NCBI GenBank assembly: GCA_018398765.1
Contig: JAHBMJ010004952.1
Coordinates: 1 to 64,000 of the forward strand
Direction: 5' to 3'
DNA from: Chromera velia
Lineage: Eukaryota > Sar > Chromeraceae
Length of the DNA stretch: 64,000 nt
Shown here piece after piece: positions 33,923 through 44,900 of this stretch (position 1 is the stretch's first letter; each line of letters begins with the position of its first letter). The notes below the pieces were generated by a model. The model made no database searches, was not told the origin of the DNA, and was given only the letters and a program-made list of their open reading frames with translations. Made by a program: the position numbers and the translations under genes.

Positions 33923-34860
33923 CTGCATGTTTGTACGTATAGATTTGCGTACTTGTGATCGACAAGCGCATATATATACATATAGACGTCCATACAGAAA
34001 TGTATATGCAGGCATGTGAAGCTAGACCAAGACATACAAATCCGCACGTGTGCACTCTGGATCTTTTGATTCGGACGCATGCATGCAGAGTCTCCTTGCC
34101 CAACAGTTGTACGCATGTGGACGCGGCCTTTGGACGGGAGCCATATATACATGTCTGCAGATGAAGGAAATATCACGATCAAGATGTGTATACGTGTGCA
34201 CTACGGGTTGAGCAATGAGTCCACACACGCCTATGGAAGGACGTTCATGTGTATGTACGTGATCGAATCGCTGACTTTGGTGTACTTCCTCCGAGTATCC
34301 GTCTCCCTCATGGGTCCCTTGTCTGTACTGCCCTCTTCGTTGGGACTTTCCTTGCATGCTTTTTGCGGAGAATAAGCTTGGCCCTCTCAGTGCCACTTCA
34401 AGCAGACCTTGGCAGAGGAGCTAAGCCGAGGGAATCACACCTTAGAGATGTGTGTGCCTGCACACGAAATGAAATGCAAACCAGAACAAACAACGCCGTT
34501 GAATATTCACATGATCCGACATTCGGTCACCTGCCCAGCACGGACGTCCTTCGTCTGGTGGAGCCCTTCAGATTCTGTTGCTGCTGTATGACATCCAAAT
34601 GTGCAGGCCTGCAGCTCAGTGTCAGATCTCGCGGTCGGATCATCTCGGTCGGGGGAGGGGGGAGAATCGTTCTGGCTCACTTCCTCCGGCCTGCATGCAT
34701 GCATGTACGTTTTCCCAGAAAAGATCGAAAGAAAGGATTTTAATTCCGCGTTCGCGCGGTTTTGCGCGCGCACGCGTCCAGCGATGCATTGTCCAGCCTC
34801 ATGTCACAAGATGCATCTCCAGCATTCTCCAGCAGTGTCGATGGTTGCCTGTCTTGTCTT
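33923..34860. other. 5' region of the WD40-channel gene, exons unresolved
   Basis: On the minus strand an open stretch at 34690-34531, bounded by CATGCAG and GTGACC, reads polar sequence (PEEVSQNDSPPSPDRDD) and could be a 5' exon. Its end phase does not fit 33922 directly, so at least one more exon would be needed between them. Nothing else is recognisable. The palindromic GC-rich run near 34750-34772 is shared in style with 60100-60120. Confidence 0.35.
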
Positions 34861-35158
34861 TCATTGATCCTTCCAAAGTTTACTCATCGTATCAGATAGC
34901 ATCATTCTACATGTGGATCTTTCGAGAGACTTGTGTAACTGATTTTGGTTTAAGGGGTTTGGGCCACCACAATGCAGCTGTAGAAGAGACTTAGCGGATT
35001 TTTTTGTCCTGGCCTCTGCACGGCACGGCTTCGATCTTCGATTCTTGTCTACAGTCTTCTGGGTAGTCCTGTTTCTTCCCGACTCGGCAGCCCCGAGGAG
35101 GATTTCTGAAATTCCTGTCGACTTGTTCTTTCGTTCTTTCTTTAAAGAAGAGTTGAGA

Positions 35159-36601
35159 ATGGAGGAGACGGCTGTCAACTCTCCTCCAACAATTGATGCT
35201 TTTCTAGAGCGTTTGAAAGCGCTCGAAGGTTCCCTTCTCTCTGAATTTCGTTCGACCCTTCGGTCTCAGGTTGACCTTGTTGAAAAGACCTTGAGGGCGA
35301 AGGAGGGAAACGAGAGCCCAGCAGCTGCAGCTGCAGCAACAGATGTCCCTCGCGTCCGTCAGGAGGACGTCTCTGTTCTCGAGGCGCTGGAGAAGAAGGG
35401 CAGAGACGTCTTTAGCGAATTATCAAAAAAGTGGAGGGGGGATCTGGGGGAGGTGGTGAGCAGACACGCCAAAATGGACGTGGGTTACCTTTACGAGCAG
35501 GGCATCGGGGATGTCATCCGTCAGTTCCGCCCTGTGTCGGCAGAGACCGCCCAGAAGGCACTGTCTGATTTCATCAGCGGTGCCAACAACGGAGACGATT
35601 TCCGTCTCTGCCTGAAAGCAGGCGCAGACATTAACGGACTTGTTGAGGGTCAGACGGCTCTGATCAGGGCTGTGTGTGCAAACCACACGGAAGCTTTTGA
35701 GACAATCTTGAGTGACCATCCGGATTTGGAGGTGAGGGCAGGGCTGGTCTCTGCAGACACTAAGGGTGTGGTTACTGGCGACACGGCTGTGATCGTTGCC
35801 AGTCGTCAGGGTCGGTGGGGAATGGTTCGGTCCCTGATTGCAGAGGGGGCAAATGTGGATGCGGTGGGGGGATATGGCAAGAAGGCCCTTCAGGTCGCGT
35901 GTGAGGCTGCAGAGAGAGAGCTGGATAGTGGAGAGGAAGACCCTGATGATGTTTTCAGACTCGGCTACGACCCTCAGATCATTGACCCCGCGGTCCGCTC
36001 TGCCGTGAGTGAGGTCTTGAAAGACCTTCTCATGAAGACTTCCGACGTGGCTGATCTGAAGATCAGCGCTCGGCGGAATTTTTGTGCCGAATCTCTCGTT
36101 CATTTCTTTTCCTGGCATGAATTCGAACACTTGTTGCTCCTCTCCCTTTCTCGAGGAGTGAACATTGATGCTGTTGATGAAGGCGGGTGGACAGCGCTGA
36201 TGTGCATTGCAGCAAGATCCAGACCTCAGTACGTGCAGATTCTGTTGGACAACGGGGCCGATGTCAACAAGTCAAACGGATTTTACTCTCCACTCGCCGC
36301 CGCTATGTCCCCCTACTTTGGCAGAGATGAGAGTTTCATGCAGTCTGTGCTTAGCCTAGAGGTGTGTAAGATTCTCCTCGATCGCGGTGCCGATGTAAAT
36401 TCCCGAATTTTGCAGGCGGGCACCGTCATTCATGAAGCAGTAAAGAGTGGTGTGACGGAGTTTGTTCGCTTATTTGTTGAGAGAGGTGCCGACCTGCAGC
36501 TGACTGATAATTTAGGCCGGACGCCTCATGATCTGGCTGTTCAGAGCAACAGCTCTGCGGAGATCGTAGCCCTTGTGACGCCACGAACTGCTGAAAATTA
36601 A
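35159..36601 (+). CDS. Ankyrin-repeat protein, intact family member 3
   Basis: This is an uninterrupted 480-codon frame from ATG 35159 to TAA 36599-36601, and the reference copy for the family in this window. A helical N-terminus (FLERLKALEGSLLSEFRS, then QVDLVEKTL) and a polyalanine tract precede DVPRVRQEDVSVLEALE and a conserved block (GDVIRQFRPVSAETAQKAL). At least five ankyrin-type repeats follow, e.g. GADINGLVEGQTALIRA, GANVDAVGGYGKKALQ, GVNIDAVDEGGWTALM, GADVNKSNG, GADVNSRIL and GADLQLTDNLGRTPHDL. Ankyrin repeats bind proteins; no enzyme domain is present. The open frame continues upstream without an ATG, so 35159 is the natural start. The upstream 300-400 bp and the coding region match pseudogene 2 in inverted orientation. 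The gene sits between the two divergent channel genes. Confidence 0.9.
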   Translation: MEETAVNSPPTIDAFLERLKALEGSLLSEFRSTLRSQVDLVEKTLRAKEGNESPAAAAAATDVPRVRQEDVSVLEALEKKGRDVFSELSKKWRGDLGEVVSRHAKMDVGYLYEQGIGDVIRQFRPVSAETAQKALSDFISGANNGDDFRLCLKAGADINGLVEGQTALIRAVCANHTEAFETILSDHPDLEVRAGLVSADTKGVVTGDTAVIVASRQGRWGMVRSLIAEGANVDAVGGYGKKALQVACEAAERELDSGEEDPDDVFRLGYDPQIIDPAVRSAVSEVLKDLLMKTSDVADLKISARRNFCAESLVHFFSWHEFEHLLLLSLSRGVNIDAVDEGGWTALMCIAARSRPQYVQILLDNGADVNKSNGFYSPLAAAMSPYFGRDESFMQSVLSLEVCKILLDRGADVNSRILQAGTVIHEAVKSGVTEFVRLFVERGADLQLTDNLGRTPHDLAVQSNSSAEIVALVTPRTAEN

Positions 36602-38101
36602 CAACTTTTTTGACTTAGTTTTTGATAGTAAAATTTTTCTAAGTGAATCGATATAAATTCAATAATCGATCATCAATGAATCATTGCTATATTTTTAGGG
36701 GAGATGGGAGGGGGGGCATTGACTTAACGTTCTTCCTAAGCTCCTAGCCTTAGGCGTTGGCTAAAAAAGAAAAAAAAGCAATCAGACTCATAATCAGAGG
36801 AGATTTTTTTTTTTTTACCTTTTTACACTGAACCTAGGTGTGATTTGTAAAGCTTTAAAGTGAAATAGAGCTTAAAGTTTGATTTAAGTCTGTGGACTCT
36901 AAAATATAACTTTTGAAACGCACTCTAAAACATGTTTCTCTAAAAAATTTTTGACATACATTGAAAAATGTTTTAAAAGGCTAAATAATCTTAAACAACA
37001 CATCAATGTGTTCAAGCTTTTTTTTCTTAAAGTTTTAAAACCAAGAAAGTTTTAAAGTTTACAGACTTTATTATAAAAATAACTTTACAGATCACACCTA
37101 GCCATGAACAACACTCAACAACAGTTACAACACTAGCAATAACAGTTGTGTAACATATGAACAACACTTATGCAAGACTTGAACAACAATTTTTTGAAAG
37201 GAACATTTGGAAAGGTCCCCCCCCGTCAGTCCGTAAGGACCTCCCGTTGCGTGGGGTTTCTTATGTAAATGGAACCTAAACATTGTCAACTTCATTGTCT
37301 ATAGTTTTAATGGATCGGTTCGTCAATCAAACTCAGCTGTTCTGGTTTGTTAACCAGCTGGCAGTCGTGTCACTTGGAATACGGTAAAAGTTATGTGGTG
37401 GCTGTGTATATTAAAATGTCAGTATCAGAACTTCTGAAGATTTTCTCTTTGTGACTTCCTCCTCGCACTCCAAGCCGCTCATACAAGAGGTGCTAGCTGC
37501 AGGACAATCTACTGCGACGTCTGGAAGGATCGTAAGAAAGCAGCTATATCTAAAGATCCGTGTTTTTGCTGCTCCGTTAATTCTGCATGCGAACATGCAC
37601 CGTCGATCTGTGGAGCCTATCGTGGAGCCGGCTGGGGACGAATGATGTTACGAATCATTCATGGATTTTCACCAAATTATTAATAAACTCCGCGGCCCCG
37701 GCCGCAAGCAGGGCACGTACGCGATGTATCAGTCTGACCCCTTCTATCGATCAACTCACAGTATGAACCGGCTCCTTTAAAGATTGCATGTCAAAGTTTG
37801 GGCCAATGCATGCATGGGAGCTGCAAATTCTGACCTGCGCACGCTGATCGAATGCTGATCGATCGCGATCAAAGGAATGCCCTCGAGGACAATTCGTGCT
37901 TTTCATTGCAACGATGTCGGTCATTGAAAGTCCACATTCTCACTTATCTCTGTCGTGGTGACTTGTCTGAGCTTTCTATGGTTGGCAGAATTTAACTCTG
38001 CATTCACGCCTTCGCTTCGATATCTGTGCGAAGTCGACAGTTCAACTGACTGACCGTCTTTCGGTCTAAACCCCAGCAAAGTTCAAACGACAGAAGGAAG
38101 G
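36602..38101. other. AT-rich intergenic region and channel gene promoter side
   Basis: From 36602 to about 37250 the DNA is AT-rich with many TTTTAAA-like runs and no frames. From 37250 to 38101 only short unsupported frames occur. The promoter and 5' UTR of the globin-channel gene must lie here. I cannot point to defined elements. Confidence 0.5.
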
Positions 38102-38629
38102 ATGTTCCCTCCAAACCACCCACCGGTGGATGGAAAAAGCCAATCCGAATGCCCATTCGCTCTCCTTGCAGGTACGGAGCTATGTTCACATGCTCATGTA
38201 CACACCTGAATTCTTTTCGATTACATCAACGCGTAAATGCATGTAACATGCATATATACCCTACGTGTACCTTGCATCCATGAACGCAGCCCTTGCAAAG
38301 AAAGAGGCCGACCAAGGTGATCATTCGATTCCAACGCAGTTCACTCACCACTACCGGCTGTACACAGAGACCCACCACACCGCCCCCGCCCCTCCCGGAA
38401 TCGAAGGGGACTTGATGAGGGGGCGTCCGAGCTAATCCCCCCCCCCCGTGCTGCTGCTACTGAGGGAAAGACCCCGGAGAAAAGCTGCGTGGTCACTCCA
38501 GAGCAGTCAATGTTCGCTGGGGAGGGACAAGAAGAGGAAGAAGAAAGAGGGCAAGACCAAGAAGAGGATCTCGACTCGAACAAACCAGAGGCGAATGTGC
38601 GAAGACTCTCCAGGGAAACGCCCCTTCAG
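38102..38629 (+). other. N-terminal exons 1-2 of the globin-channel gene
   Basis: Exon 1 is 38102-38171 (donor GTACGG, phase 1) and exon 2 is 38340-38629 (acceptor CGCAG, donor GTTGGT). The encoded 120 residues are proline-rich, then acidic (EGQEEEEERGQDQEEDLDS), and probably disordered. A C-run at 38437-38447 is a likely place for sequencing error, but the frame is open across it. Confidence 0.7.
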
Positions 38630-39979
38630 GTTGGTGCATGCATCGTCAGTGTATATCAATATGTATAGATGGACACATTCATTCGAATGCACGTGTAGGT
38701 GGGGACGCTACATCAAATCGAAAACCACCACAGCTTTGTGCACCACACATGCAAACATATTCATGTATTGCTTTACATTCAACGTCTGTGTGCAGGCGAG
38801 TGGGGGCACAGCGTCGAGCGGTGACCAGAGACAGCACGCGGAAGTGGAACAAGCAGAGGAGCACGGGGCACCGGGAACAGAAGGACATGAAGCAGAAGAC
38901 GGAGTGTTGACTCCCCATCTGATGAGCGACGCTGGAGGGGAGGAGGGGGGAGAAGGGGACGGGATCGTCAATCTGGAACAAACAGAAATCCTCCGAGTCA
39001 TGAAAGTCAGTATGATTTGGTTGGTTTTGTTCCTTCTTCTCTTCCTTCATTGCTGTATGCAGCCCTCCCCCTCTTCCGCTTTCTTTCGTTCTTTCTTCAT
39101 CTCTTCCTTCCTTCCTTCCTGTTTTCTTTATCGTCACCGGGGGGTCACTTTCATGGAGCCTTTCAAGGAGTCTGTCCGTCTGCACACATTTGTTATGTGT
39201 GCGGCAAGCATTCTGGAAATTGTACAGCACGATTGGTCATCGGTCAGCCAGCTGGCGTTGATCCCTGCGTGGACTGGACACACACGCACAGAAAGACACA
39301 CACACACACACAGAGGGGGGGGGGGGGGGGNNNNNNNNNNNNNNNNNNNGGGAGACAGAAAGACGTGAAGAAAAAAGTTGCCTGCAACATTCCAGCCTCT
39401 CTTTGATTCTGCCTCCTCGTGTCCCTCCTTTTGTCTGCGTCACTGTCCTCGCTTGGTGTTGCATGCAGGAATCTCTCCAGAGAGTCGTCAAGGCGGGCAC
39501 AAAGAACGAAAATGTGGGCACACTCATCTACGACAACATTCTCAGGTGAGTGAGTTAGGCGGGCTGGTCGAATGCGAACACACATACATGTGTCCGCAGT
39601 AGCGGAAGAATGGACGAGAAACGCACGGGCGGAGGAGGAAGTGTTCTTGCTTGAGGGACGGTTTATTAATATTGGAGTTCAAAAGAGAAATGCTTCTTCG
39701 TATCAGACATCCATTTGTATGCTGCACCCAGTCCAATCAGCGAAGGATTTCTTTCACACTTCCTTCCCAAGAGAAAAGGTCTCGGAGATGGGGAGACTCA
39801 TCTGCTTTGCGTGTATCATGATGCAACCCTTTTGCACATGCATGTGAGACGGGTAAGGGTTCGGCGTACTTTTTTTTCAGTTCATTCTCATGTGTTTTGC
39901 ACGGGACTCGGCAGAGGCCTTTTGACTTCGTGTTGGGGGTCTGTATCTCTGCCTTTCTTTCTCTCTTTCTTTCTCTTTT

Positions 39980-40014
<35 letters not shown>

Positions 40015-40118
40015 CTTTTTCTTTCTTTCTTTCTTTCTTCCTTTCTTTCTTTCCTTCCTTCCTTCCTTCCTTCCTTCCCTTCCCTCCTTCCTTCCTTCCT
40101 TCCTTCCTTCCTTCTTTC

Positions 40119-40154
<36 letters not shown>

Positions 40155-41942
40155 TTCCTTTCTTTCTTTCTCTTTTTCTTTCTTTCTTACCCCGTGCGCA
40201 CCAACCAATTGGTTTGTTTGTCCTCCGCGTCCTGTATATCGATATCTGCACTGTCTGTGCGTGTATTCGTCTGTGCATGAGGGAGGGAGCAGGTTCGTGA
40301 CGGACTCCGAGTTCTTCACCAATCTGGGGAAGGCCGTCCTCCAGAGGGCCTTTATGGGTGAGTGCCTTGATTCGATTGCTTGCATATGTGTGTCTCCTTT
40401 CTCCGTGGGTGAGTGCCTTGATTCGCTCATGGCTTCTGATCATGGAGCAGTGTAATAGCCCGGCGCAACTCTGAGTATTCAATGCTTTTTAATCAGTCGA
40501 TCAAGGTCAATCAGGAAAGAGGAAGTTGAGGGAGTGTCGTCAGAGGATCCCCCCCAGGGGGATAGAGAGAGAGAGAGAGAGAGAGAGAAGATGCGTTGGT
40601 ATACGAGTGGAAGGATGAGTGGCTTGTTTCTTTTCTTTCGACACACTTGAGGGCCTTCAGTGTCTTTTCTTGCTTCTGTCATGATTGTCTTTTGGCTTTA
40701 ATTCTTCTGTCTCATTTTCCACTGCAGACATGATGGCGCACATCATGGCCTTCACCGGAGACGCCACCTTCGCAAGCGAGTGCATTCCTTGGTCAGTTGG
40801 TGTGTGATGTTCTTTTTTGTGTGTTTTCCCTTTTAATTCCTCCCTCGACTTACAATAAAAAAATGCATTCTTTACTTTTTTCTTGCCTTAACAATGCGTT
40901 CGCCTTCCACATTTCTTCGTTGGTCCTTTTGCAGATGAACGACTAAAGGAAGGGAACCCTCGCCTGTTCTCTTCCTTCTGTTTGCCTGCAGGATAGCGCT
41001 GCGGCACGTTCACTACGGGGTCCCTCTGGAGGCTCTCCCTGCCGCCAGACAGGCGCTCCTGCAGGCGATGGAACAACTGTCGGGGGACGCGTGGGACGCG
41101 ACGATCGAGACCCTGTGGGGGGATGCATACGACAAATCGGTTGGTGGGTCTTTTGCTTCTGCATGCATACCCTTTGCGTCCCGGTGATTTCTTTCTTTCG
41201 TTCGATCTCACCTCTCTCTCGGTCGCTCTCTTTTTTCGGTGAAAGCGTCTGTTTGTGTGTCTTTGTCTCTCTATTTATCTATCGCCGTCATTCGGCCTGT
41301 CCATCATGCATTCCCACCATATGCATTCACACAAACATGCCTTCAGGCCAAGATGCTGGCCGACGGAATCGTCCAGATGTCCACAAGGCTGAAGACCCTC
41401 AAATCGGATTGGTCGGTCGGTCGGTCAGGGGTGTCAGAGCAGAGCAAGCTGCATGGCGTCGTTGATAGAGCCATTGAGAGAGTCGATGGTGTTGTCTGCC
41501 CTTCAATTTTCGATTTGGCTTTGTGAAAGAGTAGGCGCAAACGACGAAACGAAGAGAGAAAGAGAAAAGAGAGAAGGGAAGAGAGGAGAGGAGAGGAGAA
41601 AAGGCATTCCCTTCATGAAACAATTAATAGCATATGGAATATTTTCCTCCAATTAACGGTTTTTTCATCCTTTCCGTCCTTGCCTCTGTTACTCCCTTTC
41701 TCTCCATGCATGAGTGATCGTGTTCCCTTTCACTCTTTCAATTCTTGTACTGTTTCTGTTCTTACCTTGAGTCCTCATGGCCTTCTGCTTGCAGGGAGGT
41801 GGTGACACAGCAACTGGGGATGGAGGCCCTGTCTGCGAAGGTCTCTGCAAATCTGGTGGTGGCCTCTATGCACAACTCTCCGACCGGAAAGGGAGGATTG
41901 GTCGGTCGCCTCTGCTGTTCTCTCTCTCTCTCTCTCTCTGTT

Positions 41943-41980
<38 letters not shown>

Positions 41981-44900
41981 TCTCTCTCTCTCTTTCTCTC
42001 TCTCTCTTTTTCTGTGACTGTGGAGGGGATGAGGGGATGATGTGCTGGAATGGGATGAAGCGTCTCTTTCATGTTTCTCTTTCTGCTTCTCTCCCCGCCT
42101 TTGTTGTGCTTCATGTGTTGAGGTCGGCGCAGCGTGTGTTGTCCTGCTTGACTGTCGGCCTGTCTGTCTACCCTTTCTGCAGTCGGGCAAACAGGGTCTC
42201 GCTCAGGACGTCTGCGCTCTGATTGAGTTCCTCGTCAACTCCATACAGGACCTCAACAAACTGCGGGTGGGTGGGCACTTTGTTAAGCAAAACGGGGAGA
42301 TCTGCATTTGAGCAAATACAAAATCATCTCTGAGAAACTTTCTTCTTCTTACTTGTCTCGGTTTCTCCCTCTCGTTTCCTGCACCCTCTTCTGGGGGTCC
42401 GCGCGCTTGCAGGACAGAAGGAGGGTCGTGCCTCTTGAATGCAGAGCGAAAAATTGGAAGGTTCTCCTGCAAAGAGCACACGAATGTGAATGCCGATCTG
42501 CTGGGTGTTCATGTTTGTGTGTGCAGGGAGTCGTGTGTGTGATAGGCATTCCCTGGGGGGAGGTGTTCTCTCACTACAAGACGGTGCCCAATTTGGAGAA
42601 AATCCAGGACGTCGTCATGATCACTATGCAGGTGGGGTTGGGCGTGGATGAAGGGGGTGCGTGGCTGCGGGTGGGTTGGTTAGTGCGACCACGCCTAGAA
42701 TAAGAGGCCACGCACAGCGAATCACAGGAAGAGGGAGGGGAAATAAGTCACGATAGACAAGAACTGTTCAAGTGCACCTGAATCACACACACTCGAAACA
42801 ACCCAGAACTCCTGAAACACTCCTGAACACCGATAGAAACCACTGAAAGATCCCCAAAACGATCTGCAACATTCTTTTGCTCCCTTTTGTACCGATCGCT
42901 GCTCTTGTTTCACATACTCCTATGACCCGGTGCCATAGTGCGACACTTTATTTAGAGGTTGAAAACGTTTATCGCGTGGTACGCAAATCATTAATTCTGA
43001 TTTCTGCTTCTGCAGGAGGTTGTCGGTGCAAGCTGGGGCCAGGTGAATGAGGTGAGCCTTGTGTTTTCTCTCCCCTCTTGATGGTTCTTTCGCTGGGTTG
43101 GCAGGACGACGCAAGGAAGTCTCGCGGGAGCCTTAATTGAGGCTTTTTCATCAGGCACGCCCTATACCCACACACACGCTCACTGATGTACATCCATGTA
43201 CATCACACACCCAGACACACATACATGTTCACGCAAAAATACGTACCTACAAACACATTTAGGTGTGTATTTCTGTCTTTGATTTATGCAGGACGCCTGG
43301 AAGTGGTTGTGGGGTCTCGCCGTCCAAGAGAAGTCTGAGCGTTGGACGAGCCAAGACAAGGACCGGATGCTCCAAGGGTGGCAGGCAGTAGAGTCAGTGG
43401 TGATCAGGAGACTCGCAAAGGAAGCCCCCGACTCCGCAGCTGCGAGGGACTTCTACGCAGACGACGATGACAGAGGACCCAAACAGGTCAGTCAGTCAGT
43501 CAGGCGGTTTATCTGCGTGGTGCAAGCAGAAGTGGACCACAAAAACTCAAGCAGCCGCCAGTGTGACTCGCGCCCCTTGCACTTACACCCTCCTTTCTCC
43601 CCCCAGAGAAAGAGATAATCAAGCGACGAATGTATGCATGTGTGCATGTATGCATTTATGTATTGATGCTTCAAACTTGACTGCATCAACCGAATTAAAA
43701 TTCAGAATGGGAAAAGTCAAATTAATGGACGATTATGTGTAGAAATGAGGATTCATTGTGTCACCCCTGGCACAAATCAAATTTGCGGGTGAATGAACTG
43801 ACTGCTGCACGCTCTGTCTGTGTCAGGTGGGCATCGCCGGAGACGACCCAGAGGGCGAGAAGGCCCTCATTGAAGACAAAGACGGTCAGCCAGTCACTCG
43901 AGCCCGTTCAGTGCATGGAAACAAGTTTCGCCACCCACGTGTAATGATGGTAACACGTGTCAAACTCTTCCACACATTCATGCATGTAAAGACGGGGGGA
44001 GTGAGGTTGGTGAAAAAAAGATAACTCTTTGATTGCGACCGATGCACGTTCATGCTCTACTACCGCCTCTCTCCTTTCTATTTCTGAAGACCCCGGCCAC
44101 TCCACCGTTCTCTTTGAGCTCACTCACTCCAAAGAGGAGGAATCTAGAGAACCAGAAAGATCCCTCGGATTTCTTGACCCCAATTGTGGTCCTAGAAAAA
44201 AAATTGGGTTCCCTCTACTCCCTGCACTGCATGCAGCACACACGGTCGTCTCAAAAAAGACCTTCACCATCGTGAAGGGGGGACAGACGTGGATCGCCAA
44301 GGTGAGTTTGTGTACGGGTGAAAGAAGATGAGACATGGGCGATTTTTTTCTCCCTTGGATTTTCAATGGATCTGTTGCCAGATCAATTGCGGAAGCTCGT
44401 CTCGATTTGGCCGTCCTTCTATCAGGCCTCTCCCTGCCTGCCTGCCTGCCTGCCTGCCAGTCGCTCTGTCTTCTATTGGGAAGAGACAAAGTTCGAGACA
44501 CAGTTCGCATCATATCCTTTCTGCCTGCTTGTTATTCCCTACCCCCCTTCATTTCTTGAGGATGTTATCATGCTGACCTTTTTCCTCTTCTTTCGTCGTT
44601 TTCCTCAGAATAAGCAGTCACGCATGCACATTTACAGCCCTGCGCAACAGTCATTTCCTATGCGCGGTGTAAGAGCACCTGCAGCTCTGTGGCAAAGGCA
44701 AGAAGGTCTCCGCTGGAGGAACTGAATCCGCATTAAGTCTCCTATGCGCGGTGTAAGAGCACCTGCAGCTCTGTGGCAAAGGCAAGAAGGTCTCCGCTGG
44801 AGGAACTGAATCCGCATTAAGTCAGTCAGTCAGTCAAGGAATGGGTGCATGGGAAAAAAAGAGGCATGTACGTGCAGGTAGCTTTGCATCGGGCCGTGAT

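Larger units (their letters stand above)
38796..41411 (+). other. Globin-like domain 1
   Basis: Exons 38796-39005 (end part), 39469-39545, 40293-40357, 40728-40791, 40992-41139 and 41347-41411. Helix A reads TEILRVMKESLQRVV and helix B NVGTLIYDNILR. Helix E begins with a Q at about residue 233 followed by RAFMDMMAHIMAF. The F helix has the proximal histidine in ALRHVHYGV (about H264), 31 residues after the Q, close to the 29 in myoglobin. Helices G and H follow (ALPAARQALLQAMEQLSGDA, then WDATIETLWGDAYDKSAKML). The H-V-x-Y-G-V wording and G-helix pattern match flavohaemoglobin-type and sensor-type globins. Haem binding is therefore likely, with glutamine as distal residue. The first intron holds 19 N and a poly-G run. 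Confidence 0.88.

Noticed and set aside
41412-41526. Extension of globin exon 8 to the stop at 41526
   Set aside because: The extension starts with GTCGGTCGGTCGG, a donor-repeat pattern, and the spliced alternative completes the TGG codon and the frame.
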